64,000 bases of DNA from Bursaphelenchus xylophilus. Its lineage: Eukaryota; Nematoda; Chromadorea; Rhabditida; Aphelenchoididae. The position numbers were made by a program, and so were the translations under genes. Where the stretch lies: assembly GCA_904066235.2 (NCBI GenBank), contig CAJFCV020000005.1, positions 12,271,501-12,335,500 of the forward strand, written 5' to 3'. Shown piece by piece: positions 54,891 through 64,000 of the stretch (its first letter is position 1; each line of letters opens with the position of its first letter). The notes beneath the pieces were generated by a model. It made no database searches and had not been told where the DNA came from. It was given only the letters and a program-made list of their open reading frames with translations.

Positions 54891-55729
54891 GTAAACATAA
54901 TTTCAAGTTTTACCAAAGTGGATCAAGATTAGAGCTCTACATTCAACACTTATTTTTGATGTTATATCCGCTTTAATTGCCGCAAAAACTCTTTCAAAGC
55001 ATTATGTTTGCCACATTAATTTATCATCATCCATGCTCCTCGCCCCCACTATTACATCCTCAAAAACCCGGTTTGCGTCATTCTTGTCCCTGAAACTCTG
55101 TTTCCCCATTCTTTCTTTTCTCGGCGTTCAAGTTGCGATCAAAACAGTGTTCGTCTGGCCATACGCCCGAAATCAATCATTCCGAAGTCCAAAGCAATAA
55201 CACAAAGAGCTCGACTAGACACTTTGCCCTACACTTCCGCCGATTGGTCGTTATGTCGCCGTTCTCTTACGCGGATCCGACTCCGGCAACTACAATAATG
55301 GTCTTGTACTTCTGGAGGTCAAGGAGAAGATAAATAAGGTAAGTTGAGCCATTGTAGATTCTTAACGCGCCATTTTTTGACTTAAAAAATAACTGCAGGT
55401 TCTATACCTTTCCAAAAATTCGATTCCACAACATTTTTCATTCGACTCTTCGAAGATTGGCCCGCTTTTTCATCTGATACTACAATATATTGCAATATTT
55501 CTAAAAATCGTTTGTGAAAATCATAAGTGAAATTTACCTATTTGAATGAATAAAAATCAATATTTGGACAGCAAATTTGTCGCTTTTTTCTTTACAGTCG
55601 TCATTGAGAATTGTTTAAGTCCCAACACGAAAACAAACATTCGCAAAAATTTTCTGGCATTATGTTCCAAGCAAAAATTCTTTCCTTACGTAAAAAACGT
55701 AAAAATACATTTTCCTCGCATCATCAGCA

Positions 55730-56746
55730 ATGTCCAGTTCATTACTACAGAAGACTCTTAAACTGGACGAGGATGGTGAGATTTTTTATACTTTTTGACC
55801 TGCTTGTACGATTTAGGAGAATCATGGCTCTTTTGTTTTCAGAAAACAATCTCAGGTTCAAGTTGAATTCCCGACAAAAGCGTCATAATGTTGTCGAGCA
55901 AGAAAAGGAGATGCTGAAGGCTAATGGTGATCTTTACACGTTGGATTTGGATAGCGGTGAGCTGAAGAAAAAATCCATCAAAGGCAGAATATCCGCTAGG
56001 AAGATTAAGGACGAGAAAATGAGTGTTGCCCTTGCAAAACAGGTGGGAGCTTTTATTTTTTCTTGGGTTCTGATTTTAGGAGCGCTGAGGGTTGTTTTGA
56101 AGAGTCTGGAATTGATTTGTGAAGGTTTACATTACACTTGATACCAAATCCAAAAATTTTCGATATTTTTGTTAGTTGTATGGATAAAACTGATGTTTTT
56201 GGCCTTGATTAGAAAGTTTACAGTAGGAGACAACTATTTCATAGCATTTTCTTGGTATTTATCTACTTTTTTGACTCGAATAACGTGTTTTTATTTAGTG
56301 AAGTCCTATCTAGTGAAATAAATTCTTGCCGACTTGTCTGACGATTTTATTTCAGGGCTTTTCTTTGGTCGACCAATACAGAAGGAACAAGCCGAAGGAC
56401 ATTGAGGCCCGGAATCGAAGGTATCTCGAATTCGTTGAACAAGCGCAGATCAACGATGGGATTCTGAGTCGGATCACAGAAAAAGAGAGAATCCAAAGTC
56501 TAGAGAAGAAAGCCAGAATTGAGAAGCGAAAAGATTTGAGGAGTAAGTTGTACGATAACCTTTTTATAAGTTTCTTGAATTTTAGAAGTAATTTTACCTA
56601 AAAATTATATTATTTTAGGTATTGTGAGACGTGATCGAGTGAAAAAATCCAAGCAAGATAGCAAATCGATCTTTTCGGATGCCGACTTCGATCAACTTGG
56701 TGGGTCTGCAGGTAGTCTTCTCGACAATTTTAAACGAATCAAATAA
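55730..56746 (+). CDS. Basic, helical, probably nuclear protein
   Basis: Four exons, 55730-55775, 55843-56042, 56356-56542 and 56619-56746; 561 nt, 186 aa, all GT-AG. The protein is rich in Lys, Arg and Glu and predicted mostly helical. Visible segments include RFKLNSRQKRHNVVEQEKEM, KGRISARKIKDEKMSVALAKQ, NRRYLEFVEQAQ and an acidic SIFSDADFDQL near the end. The composition resembles small ribosome-biogenesis or nucleolar factors, but I do not recognise a family. The phase-consistent splice structure supports a real gene. Confidence 0.68.
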
Positions 56747-56759
56747 ATTGTTGGCCAAA

Positions 56760-57585
56760 TGGCCGTTGTTGACTGTTATTGTTATGTTTATACATCAAAA
56801 AATGAGAAACGAATAAAGAGACGGAATAAAAAATTATTAAAGGGAGTAAAAATAAAGTGATGTGTACAGTTGATAATGATTGCAAAATGAGCTTGATAAA
56901 ATAGTTAAAGTGTTTTTTGTTCAAAATTTACCTCTACTACTACGTAATCATCTATTCCGCTGAAACGTTTTTAAACATTAGGACTGAATTCGGCATTTTT
57001 TGAGTGAGATATTATGCACTTTGCACTGAACAGCTTTTGGCTGGATTGAAGCCCAAAATTTATAATTCATTTGCCATGTTTGTTCTGTGTTACTTATGTG
57101 AAAATAAATTTTCTGATAGGGACATGGTTATAGTTTTAAACAGACGTAAGTTTTGTACGTCTGAAAAAGCATTTTTATAAAGTGATGGAAGACTCCGACT
57201 ACATTTTTAATTGTTTTTGCTTTTTGATCAGTGAACTGATATCAGTCAGCATCATTGAAGGGAACGAAAATTTGCAAAGGCTTCGTTCAAGAACAGCTCA
57301 AAGTATTCGTCCTGAAGAATTACTACATAAACTGACTTATATGATTAATAATTTTATATTGAACATCCAACGCAAGAAATCCACCGTTAATGTAACTGGC
57401 TGGAGATAGTCAAAATCAAAAACAATTATTCTAATGATAAGGTTCCAATAAATTGTGATTTGTCCGTTTACAAACGCACGTCTTGACCAAATCAAACTAC
57501 ACATGGCACAAAAGTTACTTGTAAAACCGCGTATGCTTATCAGTTTTAATAATAGAGTAAATTGGTTGCTTCCAACAAATTTAGG
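56760..57585. other. Intergenic region upstream of M13 gene 2
   Basis: The last 400 bp share words with the stretch upstream of M13 gene 3 (TTGATxAGTGAACTGATA; CAAATCAAACTA), indicating that the promoter region was duplicated along with the gene. No gene is supported. Confidence 0.5.
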
Positions 57586-57592
57586 TATAAAA
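57586..57592 (+). promoter_or_regulatory. TATA box of M13 gene 2
   Basis: TATAAAA exactly 50 bp upstream of the ATG, as in M13 gene 3. Confidence 0.65.
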
Positions 57593-57635
57593 CACGCACT
57601 GTTCTTTTGTTCCGACATAGAGGAGCTCTACGACG

Positions 57636-60040
57636 ATGTTCAGAACTCTCCTCGTCACTGCGTTTTTTGTGGCGTCGTCGTTTGCGGGGCCAGTCGGTAA
57701 GGTAGACTTGCAATCTCCAAGACTTTTTTACAAAATGGTTGTTATGTCGTTGTAGAGAGTAAGCAAAGTTTCTTTAGACCCACACATTCAAGATTCGGAG
57801 TTGAACATCCCGGATCCAGTCGAAGTCTCTAAAGACGATGCCAAGGCTTTTGCTTCGTACAGCTTCCTTGCGGATTCCATTACCAAGGCCTCCGAACTGA
57901 AAGCGTCCCCATGTAGCGACTTCTATAACTACACTTGTCAACATGTTGGAGTCTACAACTACTTGATGGGAATGGAGGAGGATAATAAACGCCGCATCAT
58001 TGCTGGGTTGAAGAAAACTGGAGTAAGTGAAATTTTAGGATCATTTGTTACAGTCGGCGTTTTTTATTACGTGACTTGTTTTAGGAAGCTGCCTGGTATC
58101 GCTCTTTGAAACAGGAATTTGATAAATGCGTTAACCGTGTGCGAAAAGGCCTCCACGAAAATGGAAAGGCCCTTCGGAAGATCTTTGAGGAAGTCAACGC
58201 CGAGTTGGGTCCAGTCTTCCCATTGATGGAGAATTCCGCCAGTTTTGCTTTGGACGCTTCTCGCCTCGGTGAATTTGTGGGACTATTGGCCCAGAAATTC
58301 CGCTTGAACACCTTCCTCAGTTACGACATTCAAGCCGGAAAGCTCATGCTTAATGATCCTAAATTAGCCTTCCCTGAGAGCTACTTTGTCAAATCCTTCA
58401 AAAAATTCGGATCCGAATATAAGGCTTCCATTAAGGACTACCTCACCCAGTTAGCTGAGGCTTTGAACAAAGAAATCAGCGAGGCTAAGCTCAACCAAGT
58501 CATCGACGATGTTGTGAAGTTTGAGAGCGACTTGGCTCTCCTCCTTAGCGAGGTTTCCGACGAAATCCCAGTCGCCGTTCAGGCTTCGGAATTGGCTGAA
58601 AACAACAGAGCCATTGATGTCAACGCCTTCTTGGCCAGAATCTCGAAGAACGCCGGAAACGCTGGTGCCTTAATGACCGGTAATACCAGGATCCTCTTGA
58701 CCGCTCCGTCCAAGGTTCAGTTGGTACAAACCTACCTTTCCCAAGCCAACCCCACGACTATCCTCAACTACCTTAACATCCGTTTGGCCAGAAGCTTGAG
58801 AAAATACTTCATGAGAAAGCCCAAGGAGTGTGTTGCTGATCAATGGCTCAGACAAGGACATGGAATTAAGTCCGTCGGAGTTCTTCCACCGGCACCCCAG
58901 CGTGACCCGTACTTAAGCGCCGACGCCGCAAATGACGAGATTGAAGAGGTTTGTCTGATTGTTATATCGGACTCCCATAGAGACGCCGTTGACCGTGTTT
59001 ATCTGGATGCTAGCTTGCCAGACAAACAAGAAAGAAAAGACTTTGTGGAAAGAATTAAGGTGATCACCAACAAGATCATCAACGGATTCCGTTTCCAAAT
59101 TGACCAGCTTTCTTGGTTCAGCCAAAAAGTTAAGGCCGCCGCCTACAAGAAGATCGATTCTATGCTGTACCATGTTGTCTATGATGATTGGATTGAAGAC
59201 GATGCCCTCCTAGACGAAAGGTACGCCCGGCTTGTTGGAGATGGTAAGTAAACAACATACTACAATATTCGTCTGAGATCGTTTTTTATGGCGCATTCTT
59301 TAGATACAGATGATGATTTCACCGCCATCCAAAAGATGAACGACTTTGCTCAAGCCGAAAAGTGGGCCACTGTTATGGACAAGAACCGTAACTGGAACTT
59401 CACCTACGCTATCACCACTGTCAATGCCTGGTACTACCCTAGCCTCAACCACTTTTACATTCCTCTCGGTATCCTTCAACGCCCCCTCTTTGATCTTCAC
59501 TACCCAGCCGCCGTTCAATACGGATGTATCGGTTACGTCATCGGTCACGAATTGACTCACGGTTTTGACTCCAATGGCGTGAACTACGATGACCAAGGTG
59601 ACCCAAACCCATGGATGGACCTACCATCTAAGGCGAAGTTTAACGAGATGGCCCAGTGTGTCATTAATGAATACAACAAGCTCCATGGCCGAGGAATAAC
59701 AACCCAGACCGAGGATATTGCCGATAACGGAGGCATTCGCTCTGCTTTCAACGCATACAAGGCCGAACAAGGTCTCTACGGTCCTGACCCACAACTCCCA
59801 GGATCCCCTCTGAACCAGTTCAGCCAAGATCAACTCTTTTTCTTGGGATTCGCCCGCACTTGGTGCTCTGATGATCCCGGGTTTGATTATCCTTTCGATC
59901 CTCACTCCCCTCTTCTCGCCCGTGTTTTGGGAACCATTCAAAACACTCCCGCATTCCAGGCCGCCTTCAATTGCCCAGTAGGATCTGTGTACGCTCCCAA
60001 AGAGCACTGTGACGTGTGGGCTTCTGAAGTAAAATACTAA
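57636..60040 (+). CDS. Secreted M13 metallopeptidase (neprilysin-like) 2
   Basis: Exons 57636-57696, 57778-58022, 58085-59243 and 59304-60040 (2202 nt, 733 aa). Signal peptide MFRTLLVTAFFVASSFAG and no membrane anchor. CSDFYNYTC, NAWYYPSLNHFYIPLG, HELTH at 570-574, EDIADNGG and the C-terminal CDVW are intact. It is highly similar to gene 3 over its full length with the same four-exon structure, so the two are a recent tandem duplication. Codon use is skewed to C-ending codons (for example TTC, AAC), which suggests high expression. AATAAA is at 60074. Substrates unknown; an exported digestive or host-interacting peptidase is possible. Confidence 0.93.
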
Positions 60041-60529
60041 ATATGTAGTATATTTTTTGCATTTGAAGATGTAAATAAACACATTCTTTCATAGAAAAAT
60101 GTTGCAGATGATGGTCAAAGGCGGGCTTCTTAATGAAGTTGGGTTGAATTAGCAGCCGTTTTTATTGCTTATAATTTTTTTGGAGAAAATTTGAAACCGA
60201 CCTGGGCCGGCCTAGAGTCTAGATTGTATATAATACTAGACATGGCTCTGTGTCTGGCATTGCCCAGCGAGTTTGAACGGACCCGGGGCCAAACCGACTT
60301 TTTCCACCCCCCTTACCGGGCCAAGGGGCCCCAAATCAGCCCTGCAATTATTAAAATTCTGAGTCTCAAAGCGAATATTGGTGTTGTCTATAAAATGCGC
60401 AGAGCGAGCGAGACCCGAATGGGGGTTTTTTTTTTGAAGTCCTTCACGCATCGCTTTCAAAGCTTGCACGGAAGAGCAAACGTTTTATGGTCCTGATTCA
60501 CAGCTTTCATGTTCCTGATTATCTTGGAC

Positions 60530-60645
60530 ACTGTTGCCAACATGCCAATCTTAAGAGCAGTGTTAACCTCAGCCGTTGGAACGAGTATGCTCCAAAAGAG
60601 GATTGGGATATTTTGGCGCCTGAAGTTAAGCAGTGAATTACGAAA
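60530..60645 (+). pseudogene. M13 C-terminal relic 1
   Basis: The frame ends YAPKEDWDILAPEVKQ and a stop, aligning with YAPKEHCDVWASEVKY at the C-terminus of genes 2 and 3. Upstream bases align with the code for LGTIQNTPAFQAAFNCPV but with many changes. A remnant of a further gene copy between genes 2 and 3. Confidence 0.7.
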
Positions 60646-61251
60646 AAATGTGTCGCTACGTGATGCTTAGTGGAAAGCAGATTTAAAAGTCACAGACTCA
60701 AAAAGTCTCTCTTTGGTAATGATTCTATAATAAATAGTTTGACGGCTTAACACTGCTGTTTCTGCGAACCCCAAAACACGGGGAGGATCGTATTCAGACT
60801 TATGTTTGTATTTTTTCCTCTTGATTGATGAACTGATAACAGCATTCCTTTAGGGCCCGACAAATTATAAAGGTTCAGGAACAGCTAGAACAATTTTCAC
60901 CGAAAAGTTACTGAAAAAAGAAGAGCAAATATTGTACGATTAACAATTACGCTGATGAATTGCATCACACTGTTCAAGGGCGGTTTCAACGCCAGCGGCA
61001 AGCGTTGCTTCTGAAGGGATAGTCTGAGCAAGAACGATTTTGATTAGTCAAACGAATTGTTTGTGATAAGCTTCCTGGGGCAATAAAATTTAATTTCTCC
61101 TTTAATTAACTTTCGTTTGTCAAATCAAACTATATTAAGGGTACTCATACAAATGACGACTTCTGCTTATCAGTTTCCATCAGACGTTAGCAAAGTAATT
61201 TACTTGCTTCTTATGCAAACGGCTTATCAGCAGCATTCTTACAAAAGGAAG

Positions 61252-61258
61252 TATAAAA
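61252..61258 (+). promoter_or_regulatory. TATA box of M13 gene 3
   Basis: TATAAAA, 50 bp upstream of the ATG. Confidence 0.65.
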
Positions 61259-61301
61259 AGGCGAAAGGTTCTATTGTTCCGGCATAGAGGAGTCTACGAC
61301 A

Positions 61302-63698
61302 ATGTTTAGTACTCTCCTCATCACCGCGTTTTTTGTGGCGGCCTCACTGGCCGGGCCAGTTGGTAAGTTGGACTTTAAGCCTCAAAGTATGACTTCAAAA
61401 AAAGTTATCTTTGCAGAGAGTAAGCAAGTTTTCTTTAGATCCACGTATTCAAGCTTCGGAGTTGAACATCCCGGATCCAGTCGAAGTCTCTAAAGACGAT
61501 GCCAAGGCTTTTGCTTCGTACAGCTTCCTTGCCGATTCCATCACCAAGGCCTCCGAATTGAAAGCGTCCCCATGTAACGATTTCTTCAACTACACTTGCC
61601 AACATGTTGGAGTTAGCAACTACTTGGTTGGAATGGACGCCGACAATACCCGCCGCATCATTGCAGGGTTGAAGGGCACTGGAGTAAGTATTTGAATACA
61701 AAAATTGGTCATCCTTCAGTCGGCGTTCTTATAACGTGGTTTGTTTCAGGGAGCCGCCTGGTACCGCGCTTTGAAGAAGCAATTTGATAACTGTGTAGGC
61801 CGTGTGCGCAGTGGCCTCCACCAAGATGGAAAGGCCCTTCAGAAGATCTTCGCGGAAGTCAACGCCGACATCGGCCCAGCCTTCCCATTGTTTGAGAATT
61901 CTGCCACATTTGATTTGGACCCTTCTAACCTCGGGGAATTGGTTGGACTATTGGCCCAGAAATTCCGTTTGAACACCTTCCTCAGTTACGACATTCAAGC
62001 CGGAAAGCTCACGCTTAACGAGCCTAAATTGGCCTTCCCTGAGAGCTACTTCGTCGAATCCTTCAAAGAGTTTGAAACGGAGTATAAGGCTTCTATTAAG
62101 GACTACCTCACCCAGTTAGCTGAGGCTTTGAACAAAGAAATCAGCGAGGCTAAGCTCAACCAAGTCATCGATGATGTTGTGAAGTTTGAGAGAGACTTGG
62201 CTCTCCTCCTTAGCCAGGTGTCGGACGAAATCCCAGCAGCCGTTCAGGCTTCTGAGTTGGCTGAAAACAACAGAGCCATTGATGTCAACGCCTTCTTGGC
62301 GAGAATCTCTAAGAACGCCGGAAGTGCTGGTGCCTTGATGGCCGGTAATATCAGGATCCTCCTGACCGCTCCGACCAAGGTTCAGTTGGTACAAACCTAC
62401 CTTTCCCAAGCCGACCCCGGTACTATCCTCAACTACCTTAACATCCGTTTGGCCAGAAGCTTGAGAAAATACTTCATGAGAAAGCCCAAGGAGTGCGTTG
62501 CTGATCAATGGCTCAGACAAGGCCTTGGAATTAAGTCCGTCGGAGTTCTTCCACCGGTCCCTCAGCGTGATCCCTATCCAAGCCTTTTTGCTCAAAGTGA
62601 AGAGACGTGTCTGCGGATTGTTTCATACTCCTATAGAGATGCCGTTGACCGTATCTATTTGGATGCTAGCTTGCCCGACAAACAGGAAAGACAAGACTTT
62701 GTCCAGAGAATTAAGGTGATCACCAACAAGATCATCAACGGGTTCCGTTTCCAACTTGACCAGCTTTCTTGGTTCAGTCCACAGGTTAAGGCCGCCGCCT
62801 ACAAGAAGATTGATGCCATGCTGTATCATGTGGTCTATGATGACTGGATTGAAGACGATGCCCTCCTCAACAAAAAATACGCCCCGCTTGTTGGAGATGG
62901 TAAGTAAATAACGTGTGATAATACAATTCCTGAAAGCGTTTTTTCATTCTTATGCCTTTAGATAGTGATGATGATTTCACCGCCATCCAAAAGATGAACG
63001 ACTTTGCCCAAGCCGAGGAGTGGGCCACTGTTATGGACAAGAACCGTAACTTGAACTTCACCTACTCTATCACCACTGTCAATGCCTGGTACTACCCTGG
63101 CTACAACCACTTTTACATTCCTCTCGGTATTCTTCAACGCCCTATCTTCGACCTGCACTACCCAGCTGCCGTTCAATACGGAAGTATCGGTTACGTCGTC
63201 GGTCACGAATTGACTCACGGTTTCGACTCCAATGGCGTCAACTACGATGACCAAGGAGACTCAAACCCATGGATGGACGCTCCATCTAAGGCTAAGTTCA
63301 ACGAGATGGCCCAATGTGTCATTAGTGAATACAACAAGCTGCACGGCAGAGGAGTGAAGACCCAGACTGAGGATATTGCCGATAACGGAGGCATCCGTTC
63401 CGCTTTCAATGCGTACAAGGCCGAACAGGGTCTCTATGGTCCTGATCCACAACTCCCAGGTTCCCCTTTGAACCAATTTACTCAAGATCAACTCTTCTTC
63501 CTTGGATTCGCCCGGACCTGGTGCTCCAACACCCCCAAGAGAGATTATCCCTTCGATCCTCACTCCCCTCTTCTCGCCCGTGTTTTGGGAACCATTCAAA
63601 ACACTCCCGCATTCCAGGCCGCCTTCAACTGCCCAGTAGGATCCGTCTATGCTCCCACAGAGCACTGTGACGTGTGGGCTTCTGAAGTCAAGTACTAA
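61302..63698 (+). CDS. Secreted M13 metallopeptidase (neprilysin-like) 3
   Basis: Exons 61302-61362, 61439-61683, 61750-62899 and 62962-63698 (2193 nt, 730 aa). Signal peptide MFSTLLITAFFVAASLAG. CNDFFNYTC, NAWYYPGYNHFYIPLG, HELTH at 567-571, EDIADNGG and CDVW are present. Differences from gene 2 cluster around SLFAQSEETCLRIV (gene 2: SADAANDEIEEVCLIV) and at scattered positions in the N-terminal half; the catalytic part is nearly the same. The AATAAA signal is at 63729. Introns 1 and 2 are alike in place and length to those of gene 2. Confidence 0.93.
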
Positions 63699-63843
63699 AT
63701 AGTATATTTTTTGCATCTGAAAATGTAAATAAACAGGTTTTTTCAAAGGACAATACAAAATTTTTTTGATGACTGAAGAGACTTTTTTAGAGTCCACACA
63801 ACTCAAAATGAAGGTACGTCAGATAACGGCGGATTAGCTCGGG

Positions 63844-63865
63844 CCAGACATGGCTACATGTCTGG
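63844..63865. repeat. Small perfect hairpin CCAGACATG-GCTA-CATGTCTGG
   Basis: A 9-bp stem with a 4-nt loop just before relic 2. A related sequence (AGACATGGCTCTGTGTCTGG) precedes relic 1 at about 60237-60257. Possibly part of the duplicated unit. Confidence 0.5.
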
Positions 63866-63874
63866 TACGGGGTC

Positions 63875-63985
63875 TTCGCCCAGTCTGACTTCAATTGCCC
63901 GTTCGAATCTGTGTATTTTCCAAAGGAACTTTGTCGAGTTTGTGCTGATGGAATTAAAACTATTCTGTCAGTGTATTATTGAGTT
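63875..63985 (+). pseudogene. M13 C-terminal relic 2
   Basis: Reads DFNCPFESVYFPKELCRVCA, clearly related to AAFNCPVGSVYAPKEHCDVWA of genes 2 and 3. The frame before it is lost. A second decayed copy, downstream of gene 3. Confidence 0.72.
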
Positions 63986-64000
63986 TAAATGATGACGATA

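Noticed and set aside
57182..57409. 75-aa frame upstream of M13 gene 2
   Set aside because: The related duplicated region upstream of gene 3 does not keep the frame.
63830..63870. tRNA-like stretch GGATTAGCTCGGGCCAGAC with a hairpin
   Set aside because: No full cloverleaf, no B box or acceptor stem pairing; better explained as a hairpin repeat next to an M13 relic.

Overview
The window looks like nuclear DNA of a nematode. Short GT-AG introns (many 40-100 bp), a divergent nuclear hormone receptor, an acyltransferase-3/SGNH (oac-type) gene, secreted M13 (neprilysin-like) peptidases in tandem, and a family-3 pectate lyase all fit. Among nematodes PL3 lyases are known mainly from plant-parasitic and fungal-feeding Tylenchina (tylenchids, aphelenchids), so that clade is my best guess. 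The species is not identifiable from the sequence alone. A run of exactly 500 Ns (4063-4562) is a scaffold gap.

The left half (1 to about 32.8 kb) is almost entirely mobile or repetitive DNA built from one family of modules. Two diverged copies of a composite unit can be lined up. Copy B (about 17.3-32.8 kb) reads, right to left on the minus strand: a Helitron-type polyprotein (two Ulp1/C48-like protease domains, HUH Rep, PIF1-like helicase; 17763-25854) whose reading frame is split by a 155-bp TA-flanked MITE; a 112-bp tandem array carrying the palindrome CGACCGGTCG; a GC-rich hairpin; a spliced gene for an RGG-box protein; a nested palindrome of about 1 kb lying in that gene's 5' UTR intron; an array of five hairpins; and a long non-coding cassette. 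Copy A (about 4.6-12.3 kb) has the same order but keeps only the N-terminal part of the polyprotein before the gap. Extra cassettes at 1-4 kb, 11-15.4 kb and 15.9-17.3 kb include a head-to-head palindrome of about 2.5 kb centred near 12,300 and a near-identical 1.56-kb direct duplication.

The right half (32.8-64 kb) is host-like. In order: pectate lyase (+), nuclear receptor with half a DNA-binding domain (-), oac acyltransferase (-) interrupted in its last exon by a 1494-bp foldback transposon and carrying a second copy of the 155-bp MITE in an intron, M13 peptidase 1 (+), a small membrane protein (-), a 1-kb foldback repeat, a reverse-transcriptase scrap, a tail-anchored membrane protein (-), two secreted low-complexity proteins (+), a basic nuclear-type protein (+), M13 peptidases 2 and 3 (+; a recent tandem pair), and two decayed M13 C-terminal relics.

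Exon models for the pectate lyase, the nuclear receptor, oac, the three M13 genes, both RGG genes, the 55.7-kb gene and the tail-anchored gene were checked by hand: each sums to a multiple of three with intact GT-AG boundaries. The most interesting material is the composite Helitron unit: a multi-gene element with an RGG-protein gene whose 5' UTR intron is a maintained nested palindrome in both copies.
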